A program made the translations under genes and the position numbers. Source: CAYMND01 sp964465065 (lineage in GTDB: Bacteria > Acidobacteriota > Aminicenantia > UBA2199). From it: 32,521 nucleotides of DNA. Under the pieces are notes generated by a model. That model was not told the DNA's origin, made no database searches, and saw nothing but the letters and a program-made list of their open reading frames with translations. Shown here one piece after another: positions 8,055 through 16,096 of this stretch (positions are counted from its first letter, which is position 1; each line of letters opens with the position of its first letter). Where the stretch lies: NCBI GenBank assembly GCA_964465065.1, contig CAYXHZ010000035.1, forward strand, positions 1 through 32,521, written 5' to 3'.

Positions 8055-8501
8055 CTAATTTCGGGCGCAACGCTCGATGATGAAGGTCACCGGACCGTCG
8101 TTTTCGCTGAGCACGCGCATGTGGGCGCCGAACTCGCCGCAGGCCAGTTTCACCTGCTTCTCCAGACGCCGGTTGAGTTCCCGGTACATCTCCCGGGCGG
8201 AGTCGGGCTCCAGAGCCCGGCCGAAGTCGGGACGGCGGCCGTTGCCGATGCGCGAAGGCAGGGTGAACTGCGAAACGGACAGCAATTCTCCGCCGCAGTC
8301 CAGCAGGGAACGGTTCATCCGTCCCTGCTCGTCGGAAAAGATGCGCAGATTGACCACCTTGTCGCACAAAAACGCCAGCTCGGCCTCGCCGTCGCCGGTT
8401 TCGAAACCGGTATAGAGCAAAACGCCCGCTTCGATCCGGCCCAGGAGTTTATCATCTACCCAGACCTCGGCCCAGCGGACCCGTTGCAGCACCGCCCTCA
8501 T
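8055..8501 (-). CDS. dtd: D-aminoacyl-tRNA deacylase
   Basis: A 148-residue enzyme that hydrolyses D-aminoacyl-tRNAs (and glycyl-tRNA-Ala) to protect translation. It has the full length of the family. The two signature blocks are present: SQFTL at 77-81 and NDGPVTF at 134-140, the latter carrying the cross-subunit Gly-cisPro pair (136-137) that gives chiral selection. A GEFGAHM block precedes it. Its ATG overlaps the stop of the MshN-like gene as ATGA, so this housekeeping enzyme is translationally tied to the pilus-like operon, an unusual partner. No signal peptide, cytosolic. Confidence 0.95.
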   Translation of the reverse strand: MRAVLQRVRWAEVWVDDKLLGRIEAGVLLYTGFETGDGEAELAFLCDKVVNLRIFSDEQGRMNRSLLDCGGELLSVSQFTLPSRIGNGRRPDFGRALEPDSAREMYRELNRRLEKQVKLACGEFGAHMRVLSENDGPVTFIIERCARN

Positions 8502-9508
8502 CGGACCGGCTCCTGCCGGGTCAGCTGCCCCAGGCGGTCGAGTATGTAATTCTTGTGCCGGAAAGAGCGGTCGGGTGGATGGCGGTCCAGAAACATCCGG
8601 TAATAACGTACGGCCGTATCATACTGACCCTGGCTGTCATAAATCAGGGCCAGGTAGTAGATGTTCTCCGTCGCATTGGGGTCCAGGGCCAGGCTCCGGC
8701 CGAAATCGGCCAGCGCCCGCGGATAATCCCGCAGATGGAAATGGCACAGGCCGCGATAGGTCAACAGCGCCGGCTGATCGGGGTCCTCCCGCAGCGCCGG
8801 TTCGGCATGGACCAGCGCCCGCTCGTAATCCCGGGCCCGCACGCAGCCGATCAGCGCCAAGCGGTTGAGAACGGCGTGGTCGGGAAAACCGGCCAGACCC
8901 TGCCTGACCATATCCACAGCCCGGGCATCGTCGCCACGCTCTTTCAGCATCTGGTAGAGCCGGACGTAATCGTCGGCCGTTTCGGCGGTACGCAGCTGGA
9001 TGTCCAGCTCATCGGCGGCCGATACCGGCGTCGGTTCCGTTTCCGGCCGTACCCGGCCCGCCCCGGTCTGCGGGGGATCCTGCCGTCTTGCGGCCTGGCC
9101 GGCAGCGGGGACTGGAGCCGGAACGGGTTCTGTTGTCCTTTCCGGAACTACGGCACGCCGCTCCGGCTTTGTCGCGAGTGAACGGACCGGATCATGAACA
9201 GTCGCCAGCCGCGCCGGTACGCTTGGCTTGGTTGTGCCCGCCTCCGCAGGCGCCGCGTCGGGCTGGGCGACCGGTTCGACGGGTAGGGAAACCGCGGCGC
9301 CTTGTGACGGCGCTTGCGGCGGCTGGGTAAGCCAGACCAGCAACAAACCCAGCAACAGGGCCGATACGGCCACAACGATCGTCGGCGATTTCCACACCGG
9401 CCGGCCGCCACCACGGCCGGGACGGCTTTCCCAGTGCGCGGCGGCGACGACGTCCCGGTCCGCGCGCTCGGCCTGCGCCTTTTTCAGGGCCTCAGTGATC
9501 AAGCTCAT
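8498..9508 (-). CDS. MshN-like TPR protein of the pilus/secretion operon
   Basis: A 336-residue bitopic inner-membrane protein. The N-terminus MSLITEALKKAQ is the short amphipathic opening seen in MshN/GspB-like proteins. One membrane segment follows at about 43-62, then a long Pro/Ala/Glu-rich periplasmic linker (about 63-165) and TPR-like helices (about 170-325). The last gene of the assembly set, it overlaps the MshM-like ATPase gene by 17 nt and dtd by 4 nt. MshN-like proteins are thought to couple the inner-membrane platform to the secretin. The linker is low-complexity, so homology there will be poor; the call rests on the N-terminus, topology and position. Confidence 0.75.
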   Translation of the reverse strand: MSLITEALKKAQAERADRDVVAAAHWESRPGRGGGRPVWKSPTIVVAVSALLLGLLLVWLTQPPQAPSQGAAVSLPVEPVAQPDAAPAEAGTTKPSVPARLATVHDPVRSLATKPERRAVVPERTTEPVPAPVPAAGQAARRQDPPQTGAGRVRPETEPTPVSAADELDIQLRTAETADDYVRLYQMLKERGDDARAVDMVRQGLAGFPDHAVLNRLALIGCVRARDYERALVHAEPALREDPDQPALLTYRGLCHFHLRDYPRALADFGRSLALDPNATENIYYLALIYDSQGQYDTAVRYYRMFLDRHPPDRSFRHKNYILDRLGQLTRQEPVR

Positions 9509-10406
9509 ACTCCACCCGCTCCGGCAGCGCCGGCTCTGGAGGCGCCGCCGCTGTCCGCCGAGACAGACGGTTCAGGATCCGCCTGAACTGGTTCGGCTTC
9601 TCGCCGAACAGGCTGTTGCCGGCCCGGCGCACCAGCGAACGGTCCAAATTGTCGCAGCCCTTGACGAAACCGGCCAGCAAGGTACGGTGAGCCAGCATGT
9701 TGATCAGCCGGGGAACGCCGCGCGAGAAGCGGAACACCTCGCTGACCGCCGCATCGCTGAAATGCACCTGCCGTTGCGGCGCGGCCACGCCCAGTCGATG
9801 CTGCAGGTACTGTCCGACCTCCTCTTTGCGCAGCGGGCTGAGGAAATAGCGGACGGAGATGCGCTGATTGAGCTGGCGCAACTCGCTGCAAGCCAGTTTG
9901 CGGATCAGCTCCTCCTGCCCCAGCAGCAGGATCTGCAACAATTTCTCGCGGTCGGTCTCGACATTGGACAGGACCCGCAGCTGTTCCAGGGTGGCATCGT
10001 CCAGATTCTGGGCCTCATCGATGACGATCAGGGCCGTCTTGCCCTTGGGCGCCACCTCGTTGAGCAGGAATTCGATCAACTGGTTGGTCATCTCGTTGAC
10101 CGACGGCCCCTCGGGAATCAGGGTGAAGTCCCAGAGGATGTTTTTCAGCAGGCCCGGATAGTCCTGAAAGGGATTGAGGACCAGGGACGAGACCACCCGG
10201 TCGCTGAGGCGGTCGATCAAGGCCCGGCACAGGGTGGTCTTGCCCGTGCCCACCTCGCCGCTGAGCATCAGAAAGCCTTCACCGCCGGCGATACCGTAGA
10301 TCAGATGCTCGAGGGCATCGAAATGGTCCTCGGAAAGAAACAAAAAGCGCGGATCGGGCGTCAGGGTGAACGGTCTGTCCTTGAATCCGTAAAAGCGCAT
10401 GTACAT
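9492..10406 (-). CDS. mshM: MshM/ExeA-like AAA ATPase
   Basis: A 304-residue cytoplasmic ATPase of the GspA/ExeA group, opening with the family-typical MRFYGFKDRPF and TPDPRFLFLS blocks. Walker A is GEVGTGKT at 50-57 and Walker B is LIVIDEAQ at 126-133, with an RGVPRLIN sensor-like block later. It is short: classical ExeA/GspA proteins add a membrane span and a peptidoglycan-binding domain of about 250 residues, absent here. It is therefore of the MshM type, expected to help the secretin assemble. The start at 10406 has AAGGA about 8 nt upstream; an internal ATG two codons later is possible. It lies 5 nt after the secretin stop. Confidence 0.85.
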   Translation of the reverse strand: MYMRFYGFKDRPFTLTPDPRFLFLSEDHFDALEHLIYGIAGGEGFLMLSGEVGTGKTTLCRALIDRLSDRVVSSLVLNPFQDYPGLLKNILWDFTLIPEGPSVNEMTNQLIEFLLNEVAPKGKTALIVIDEAQNLDDATLEQLRVLSNVETDREKLLQILLLGQEELIRKLACSELRQLNQRISVRYFLSPLRKEEVGQYLQHRLGVAAPQRQVHFSDAAVSEVFRFSRGVPRLINMLAHRTLLAGFVKGCDNLDRSLVRRAGNSLFGEKPNQFRRILNRLSRRTAAAPPEPALPERVEYELDH

Positions 10407-10411
10407 GGGCT

Positions 10412-12232
10412 TTATTCCTTCTTGTCCTTGACCGGTTTACGCAGGCTGTTCCATTCACCGCGCAGGCCCTCCGGAAGCGGAATCGAATCGCCAAGGCGGT
10501 AGGGCTCGAGCATACGCTCGATCCGGGCGGCCTCCTCGGCGGTCAACTGCTCGGCCGAACGTCCCCAATGAATCCGCGGGGTCAAAAAGATGACCAGCTC
10601 GGTGCGGGTCACCTCCTGTTCGGTGCGCCGGAACAGGTTGCCCAGCAACGGCAGCTTGTACAGAAAGGGAATCCCCTTCAGCACCTGATTCTTGCGTTCC
10701 TTGATGATTCCGGCCAGGACCAGGGTCTGGCCGTCGCGGAGCTTGCCGACCGTATCGATGCTGCGACGGTCGATGACCGGCTGCGTGGCCATGGCGCCCT
10801 CGACCTCGAAGCGTTTGACCTCGAGCAGTTCGGAGATGTCCGGGTTGACGCTGAGCAGGATGTCGCCGTTGTCGCTGATCTGGGGCATGATGTCCATGAC
10901 GATGCCGATGGGCACGACCGAGATGTTGATCGTGGGCGCGGTGACATTGCCGCCCGTACCCTGCGAGATCTCGGTCTGCAGGTTGAAAAATGCCTCCTCG
11001 CGCACCACCCGGATGACCGCCTTTTCGTTGTTGAGCGTCGCAATCCTCGGGCTGGCCAGGACGTTGAGCGTGCCCTGCCGGGCCATGGCGTCCAGAACGA
11101 AATCGATGACGTTGTTGGACAGGGCGAACTGGAAAACCCCGTTCGTGCTGGCCATGGTCTGGCTCTCCACTGCGCCGGGGGTGAACGACATACCCGGAGA
11201 ACTGAGGCTGCGTTTGCCGGACAGGGTCCCGTAGTAGCCGCCGCGGTTGAGCAGGCTGCCCCAGTCCAGGCCCATCTGATAGCCCTTGTACAGGTTGACC
11301 TCGACGATCTTGGCCTCGATCCAGACCTGGCGGTGGGCCGAATCCTGATACGTTTCGATAAACCGTTCGATCTGCGCCAGTTGCCCGCGCGGAGCGGTGA
11401 CCATGACGACACTGGTCTCGGGGCTGATAACCAGCTGCCGCCCCAAGACATCGGCATAGGCGCTGCTGCGCGGCACCTGAGTTCCGTTGCCCGCGGCGCC
11501 TTCCGCCGCGATCGGCTTGGCCTCCTGCGAGCCGAAAACCAGAAGGTGCAGACTATCGCTGAAGGTCTGCCAAATCGTGTTCTCGTAACTGACGCTGACC
11601 TGATTGCTGCTCTGATTCTGGGCGCCGCCGCCCATACCGCCGCCGGATCCGGTGCCGCTGGTCGACGATGACCCGGAAAGCGTCGAACCGCCGGAGTTTC
11701 CGCCCTCGGTCCCGGAGCGGGTGCTGAACGATACCTGGCGTGTACCGCTGCGTTTGGCCGACAGGTAGTTCATGGTGAAGAAGCGCGTCTCCATAGGCAG
11801 ACGAAAGACGTGCAGGGTCTGCTTGCGCCAGCGGAAGCCCAGGTTGAGCGGGGGCAGCACATAATCCAGGATGTCCAGCAAGGAGACTTTCTTGAGGTCC
11901 ATGACCGGCACAGCACCCTCAACGCCCGGGTCCAGCACCAGACCGATATCGCTGTCCTTGACCAGAGCCCGCAACAGCTCCCGCACATCGCCGCTCTGCA
12001 GCTCGAGATCGTAGCGTCGGGCCAAGGCGCCAATCGGTTCCGCCTGGGGCGGAGAGGTCACCGGATCGCTAACCGGCAGCAGGTCGTCGGCCGGAGGATT
12101 GGGGGGAGCGATCCGATCGGACTCCGTCGCCGGCCGATCGGGAACCGTCGCCGGGCCCCGGCCGGCCGGCCCCCGGCTGACGCAGCCCCAAACCACCAGC
12201 AGAACCAAAACGAATGGAATTACATGGCGCAT
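10412..12232 (-). CDS. mshL: MshL-like secretin lipoprotein (outer-membrane pore of pilus/type II-like system)
   Basis: A 606-residue secretin. A signal peptide ends in VVWGC, giving a candidate lipidated Cys17 (Trp at -2 is unusual for a lipobox). A Pro-rich stretch (20-65) is followed by an STN/N0-like domain (about 70-145), a secretin N domain interrupted by a Gly/Ser-rich insert (about 173-210), and the beta-barrel C domain. The latter contains the WIEAKIVEVNL opening, a VLASPRIATLNN block and the hallmark TVGKLRDGQTLVLAGI...GIPFLYKLPLLGNLF...ELVIFLTPRI series. I chose the ATG at 12232 rather than the in-frame ATG at 12250, because it begins the signal peptide directly and has GGAGG 11 nt upstream. 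It follows the MshJ/K-like stop by 4 nt. Confidence 0.92.
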   Translation of the reverse strand: MRHVIPFVLVLLVVWGCVSRGPAGRGPATVPDRPATESDRIAPPNPPADDLLPVSDPVTSPPQAEPIGALARRYDLELQSGDVRELLRALVKDSDIGLVLDPGVEGAVPVMDLKKVSLLDILDYVLPPLNLGFRWRKQTLHVFRLPMETRFFTMNYLSAKRSGTRQVSFSTRSGTEGGNSGGSTLSGSSSTSGTGSGGGMGGGAQNQSSNQVSVSYENTIWQTFSDSLHLLVFGSQEAKPIAAEGAAGNGTQVPRSSAYADVLGRQLVISPETSVVMVTAPRGQLAQIERFIETYQDSAHRQVWIEAKIVEVNLYKGYQMGLDWGSLLNRGGYYGTLSGKRSLSSPGMSFTPGAVESQTMASTNGVFQFALSNNVIDFVLDAMARQGTLNVLASPRIATLNNEKAVIRVVREEAFFNLQTEISQGTGGNVTAPTINISVVPIGIVMDIMPQISDNGDILLSVNPDISELLEVKRFEVEGAMATQPVIDRRSIDTVGKLRDGQTLVLAGIIKERKNQVLKGIPFLYKLPLLGNLFRRTEQEVTRTELVIFLTPRIHWGRSAEQLTAEEAARIERMLEPYRLGDSIPLPEGLRGEWNSLRKPVKDKKE

Positions 12233-12236
12233 GTGG

Positions 12237-13391
12237 CTATCCGCCTCCATTGCCCGACTGCTTCAAAGTCAGGCGGTCCAGTTCCAATACGATCTCCTGT
12301 CCGTTCGAGCGGCACAGAACCTGTCCGGGGGTGATGCGAACGATCAACGCGCTGCCCACGTACTCCCCCTCTCTGACCAATTGCCGGTTGACGATGGCCA
12401 GACGGCGGTCGCCGTCGACGACGATACCGTTCAGCTGCAAGGACTCGGTTTGGACGGGTAGTTCAGCTTGAACGGGATTCACCTCATTTGCAGTGCCAAC
12501 GAAGATATCCATCCCGAACCGGGTCGACAGGGGAAGGTAGGGTTCGGACAATTCGCTGGACGGGCTGATCCGCTCCAGCAGCAGCGGGGAATCGGCGTCG
12601 ATCACCAGATCGCCCTGGGGGTCGGTCCAATCCAGGTCGGGCTCGATTTCGGTTGTGGGCGAAGCCGCTGCCTGAGTGCCCCGGGACACTGCGTCGGCTC
12701 TCGGCACGGTCCAGTAATCGAGCCGGGCATGCACCAGGAACAACGGCTGATGCAGCCCTTCACTGATAACCAGCCGTTCCGTTCGCAACGAACGGTCCAG
12801 CTCCGGCAAACGGTGCAGGAAAGTCAGCGCCGGTTTCAGACCACCCGAAAAGGTAATCAGCAGGTTGTGCGTGGACAGGCCGAACGGTCCTTTCCCGTCC
12901 GCCTCCGCCGAAGCGCCGGCTTGATTTTGCTTCCCTTCGGTCTGAATTTCACGGAGCCGGTTGCTGGTGAACTGCAGCAGTTCCTCGAGCGCCTGCCCGC
13001 TCTGGGGCAGAGTCTGGGCATTGATTTCCAGGTCCTGGGAATTCGAGGATACGATCAGGTTGTTCAAGCCCTCGGTCGCCGCCGTCTCCTTCAGAAAGGC
13101 CGAAACGACGGTCATCAACCGTAAAAATCCGTCCGCGCCCGCGACATGGGGCAGTCCGTCGCGCAGCTCGTTCACGGCGGCCGCGATACGGTCCAGCTCG
13201 GACTGATCGGACAGCACGAAACGATCGCCGATGTTCGCATTCCTGTGCAGCTGGTCACCGAGGTCCTTGATCTGGCGTTTGACCTGGCTCATTTCGACGG
13301 TGACCGGGAAGAAGAACAAGACGAACCACAACAATGCCAGCAGCGGCAGTCCGGCCAGGGCGAACATTTTGATCAGGCGATGCCGCTTCAT
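12237..13391 (-). CDS. Bitopic assembly protein: PilO/GspM/MshJ-like body with MshK/PilP-like C-terminus
   Basis: A 384-residue inner-membrane protein. A basic N-terminus and one membrane span at about 10-31 lead into a coiled segment and an alpha/beta periplasmic region of the PilO/GspM/MshJ type, ending near residue 215. After a variable acidic linker, the last ~60 residues (LQLNGIVVDGDRRLAIVNRQLV ... GEYVGSALIVRITPGQV) form a short beta domain that matches the pattern of MshK/PilP. In MSHA operons these are usually two genes, so this looks like a fusion; this is inferred from pattern, not alignment. The frame starts with a GTG at 13397, but the ATG at 13391 overlaps the upstream stop as ATGA with GGAG 5 nt upstream, so I start there. 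Confidence 0.7.
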   Translation of the reverse strand: MKRHRLIKMFALAGLPLLALLWFVLFFFPVTVEMSQVKRQIKDLGDQLHRNANIGDRFVLSDQSELDRIAAAVNELRDGLPHVAGADGFLRLMTVVSAFLKETAATEGLNNLIVSSNSQDLEINAQTLPQSGQALEELLQFTSNRLREIQTEGKQNQAGASAEADGKGPFGLSTHNLLITFSGGLKPALTFLHRLPELDRSLRTERLVISEGLHQPLFLVHARLDYWTVPRADAVSRGTQAAASPTTEIEPDLDWTDPQGDLVIDADSPLLLERISPSSELSEPYLPLSTRFGMDIFVGTANEVNPVQAELPVQTESLQLNGIVVDGDRRLAIVNRQLVREGEYVGSALIVRITPGQVLCRSNGQEIVLELDRLTLKQSGNGGG

Positions 13392-14887
13392 GGCCACTCC
13401 ATCTCGCCGTCGATGGAGAAATAGAGTTCGACAGCGGCCTGGCTCTTTTCCTGCCGGGCGGCGTTGACTTTGATATCGGCCGAATCCAGGCTGATGATAT
13501 CCGGCAGAGCCTTGATCTGATCGAAAAATCCGATGAACAGAGACTGGGCGGCTGAGGAATCGGTCGCGGCGACGAAGCCCTTCAAAACAAAGGCCGCTCC
13601 ATGGGTTCGGGCCTCCAGACTCAATTCGGACAGGTGGATCTCGGGGCTGACCATGAGCGACAGCTGACGGACGAAATCACCGCTGATGGCCGAGAAACGC
13701 CTCGGCCAGAGTTTGTAATGGGCATACTGATAGAAAAAACCGCGGCGCCGGCGGGTCTGCAGCAACTGCTCGTTCTGCGCCTCCTGCCGGTTCACGACCC
13801 GGTTCAGCTCGTCGATCTGTTTCCGGTACTCGTTGCGGGTGCCGAGTAAATAGAAGCTGGCGATGGCCAGCAGCGCGACAACGAGCGCATAGGCGGCAAC
13901 GAGTCCGATCCGCCAATGGCGCGACCGGTCCCGATCGCGGTAACCGTCCGGAAGCAGGTCCAGTTCCGCATGGCCAACCAGCGACGGCAGCAGATTCAGG
14001 CTGACCAGGGCCGCAGGCAGACAGTCCGGATCATGAACGACCGTATCGCCCAGGTCGATCCGATCGCTGACCAGATCCGGATCGGCTGCCATGACGTGCA
14101 GGGCATGACTACTGCGGATATGCTCGGCGATTTCCGACCGGGCCGCACTCGGACCGTACACGACCAGCCGATCGACATGAACGCGCCGGTACCGTTGCTT
14201 GAAGAACTGCAGACTGCGGTTGAGTTCGACCGAAATCCGCTCCAGTTCCTCCGCACCGACCGGCTCGCCTTCCTGGTGACGGTATCCGAAGACCCGCTGC
14301 AGTCCCCAAAATCTTCCCCGATACACCGTCATGGCGATCCGCGATACACCGACTTCGAACAGAACCGTTCCGCTCAGTTCGTCCTTGATCTTCCGGCGTA
14401 CCTTCTCCAGCAGTTGCTGATGCCCGACCATTTCCGGCAACACCCAACGCGGAGACAGCCCCTGCTGGCGCATCTGCGCCAGAGACTGGTCCAGAACTTC
14501 CCGGGGCAGGTAGGTGGCGATCACTTCCTGCTTGATCGAGTTCTTGTCCGGGACGCGCTCTCCCAGCGTGAACGAAGCGGCCAGGGCCTGACTGGCCTCG
14601 GTCATCTGCCCTAGTTCGCGGGGCAGCACCTTGACGATCTCGCGGCGGGGTATGTCGGGCAGGGTCAGCACCGCCGTGGCCAGCTGCTCCCGACCGGGCA
14701 CCCAGCAAAGCGGCCAATCCAGGGCAGCCCGTCCCTGTAGCAGCCCCTGGACAATCGGCCAGATTGACGGCCCGCTATCGGTGATCGCCCGCATTTCGCA
14801 CCAGAGCAGGCGCGATGTCTTAGCGGTCGAAACCCCGAAAACCTTCAGCTGATCCGGATTGCTCGAGTCGACAACGACAGCTTTCAT
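13388..14887 (-). CDS. mshI: MshI-like protein: PilM (actin-like) plus PilN fusion
   Basis: A 499-residue protein joining a cytoplasmic PilM-like actin fold (about 1-310) to a PilN-like part: a membrane span at about 328-348, a coiled coil (about 350-385) and a small periplasmic alpha/beta domain to the C-terminus. The PilM part keeps FEVGVSRIAMTVYRG (ATPase-core strand) and VVYGPSA. Canonical nucleotide-binding glycines are not obvious, as is common in MshI/GspL-like proteins. In PilMNOP-type platforms this protein contacts the MshE ATPase on one side and the PilO/P-like protein on the other; the next gene encodes exactly that partner. The start is coupled to the MshG stop by an ATGA overlap. 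Confidence 0.82.
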   Translation of the reverse strand: MKAVVVDSSNPDQLKVFGVSTAKTSRLLWCEMRAITDSGPSIWPIVQGLLQGRAALDWPLCWVPGREQLATAVLTLPDIPRREIVKVLPRELGQMTEASQALAASFTLGERVPDKNSIKQEVIATYLPREVLDQSLAQMRQQGLSPRWVLPEMVGHQQLLEKVRRKIKDELSGTVLFEVGVSRIAMTVYRGRFWGLQRVFGYRHQEGEPVGAEELERISVELNRSLQFFKQRYRRVHVDRLVVYGPSAARSEIAEHIRSSHALHVMAADPDLVSDRIDLGDTVVHDPDCLPAALVSLNLLPSLVGHAELDLLPDGYRDRDRSRHWRIGLVAAYALVVALLAIASFYLLGTRNEYRKQIDELNRVVNRQEAQNEQLLQTRRRRGFFYQYAHYKLWPRRFSAISGDFVRQLSLMVSPEIHLSELSLEARTHGAAFVLKGFVAATDSSAAQSLFIGFFDQIKALPDIISLDSADIKVNAARQEKSQAAVELYFSIDGEMEWP

Positions 14888-16095
14888 TTCTGCATCCCGA
14901 TGGTTGATGTTAACCGATATATCGGCAAAAAGATAGACAGGGCGATGAACAGCACCACCCCGCCCATGAAAATGATCAGCAGCGGTTCGAAGACGGAAAA
15001 CATCTTGCGAATGGTTAGAGGTACCTCCCGATCGTAATACTGCGACACTTTTCGCAGCGAGTTATCCATGCTGCCGGTTTTTTCTCCGACGCTGATCATG
15101 CGCAACACCAGCGAGGGCACCATGTCCTCGCGGGCCAGGGCATCGTATATCGAGCTCCCCCCCTGCACCCGTTCGGACACCCGGACGATCATGCGCCGCA
15201 CCAATTCGTTGGCCACTACCCGCTCGATGATGGCGAATGTCTCCAAAACCCCGATACCCGACGAGAAAAGCATGCTGAAATAATGGGCGAAGCGGGACAG
15301 GACGATCTTGTGGGCCAATTTGCCGAAGAGGGGCAGTTTCAACTTGAGCCGGTCCCAGAATAAACGTCCGTCGGGCGAACGCCGCATCAGGACATACACC
15401 ACCACGACGATCGAGGGCAGCAGGACGAAAATCCACCAGAACTCCATGAAAAATCCGGACATGTCGATCAGCAACCGGGTCGGCAGCGGCAACTGTACGT
15501 TGAAACTTCGGAGAATATCCACGAATTTCGGTACCGTGAAGACCATCATCAGCACCACCACGCCGATGATCATCGCCCCCAGAAAGGCCGGATAAATGGC
15601 CGCCTGCCTGACCTGACCGGCCAGCTCCTCCTGCCACTCCATGAAGGTGACCAGATCACGCAGCACCGCATCGAGATTTCCGGTGGCTTCCCCGGCCGAG
15701 AGCACAGCCGAGTACAGTTCTCCAAAGGCCTGCGGGTGTTTGTCCACGGCCGCCGACAAGGTCGTTCCGGCCAGGATCTGGCGCTCGACGTCTTCGAGGA
15801 TTTTCCGGAAGCGCAGGTCGTCGGTTTCGGCGGCGTAATCCGAAATGGCCTGAACCACCGATACCCCGGCTTCCACCGCCGTGGCCAGGTGAACGGTGAA
15901 TAAAATCACCTCGCGGCGCTTGATCCGTCCCCACTGGAAAGAGACCTTGGTTGCGGCGCGGCCTTCCCGGTAATCGATGAGCAGCAGATCCAGTTCCTGA
16001 AGCCTCTGCAACAGCTCTCCCGCATCCTGGGCGCTCAGGATGCCCTGGATCATCCGCCCCGAAGCGTCACGGGCCCGATAACTGTAGCTGCCCAT
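14884..16095 (-). CDS. mshG: MshG/PilC/GspF-type inner-membrane platform protein
   Basis: A 403-residue polytopic protein of the type II secretion F family. Residues 1-60 form the short N-terminal region (SYRARDASGRMIQG). Two homologous cytoplasmic F domains lie at about 65-165 and 265-365; the FGELYSAVLSAGE and VPSLVLRMISVGE blocks are equivalent positions. Membrane spans are at about 168-188, 214-237 and 370-393. Length and topology match PilC/GspF/MshG proteins, which anchor the assembly ATPase and move pilin subunits. One base separates its ATG from the mshE stop. Confidence 0.95.
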   Translation of the reverse strand: MGSYSYRARDASGRMIQGILSAQDAGELLQRLQELDLLLIDYREGRAATKVSFQWGRIKRREVILFTVHLATAVEAGVSVVQAISDYAAETDDLRFRKILEDVERQILAGTTLSAAVDKHPQAFGELYSAVLSAGEATGNLDAVLRDLVTFMEWQEELAGQVRQAAIYPAFLGAMIIGVVVLMMVFTVPKFVDILRSFNVQLPLPTRLLIDMSGFFMEFWWIFVLLPSIVVVVYVLMRRSPDGRLFWDRLKLKLPLFGKLAHKIVLSRFAHYFSMLFSSGIGVLETFAIIERVVANELVRRMIVRVSERVQGGSSIYDALAREDMVPSLVLRMISVGEKTGSMDNSLRKVSQYYDREVPLTIRKMFSVFEPLLIIFMGGVVLFIALSIFLPIYRLTSTIGMQK

Positions 16096-16096
16096 C

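Noticed and set aside
7858..8367. N-terminal extension of the TolC-like gene to 690 residues
   Set aside because: It runs through dtd in another frame and precedes a clear signal peptide with a good ribosome-binding site at 7857.
9228..10502. 424-residue plus-strand open frame across the MshM and MshN-like genes
   Set aside because: Spans two real minus-strand genes and their junction; a shadow frame.
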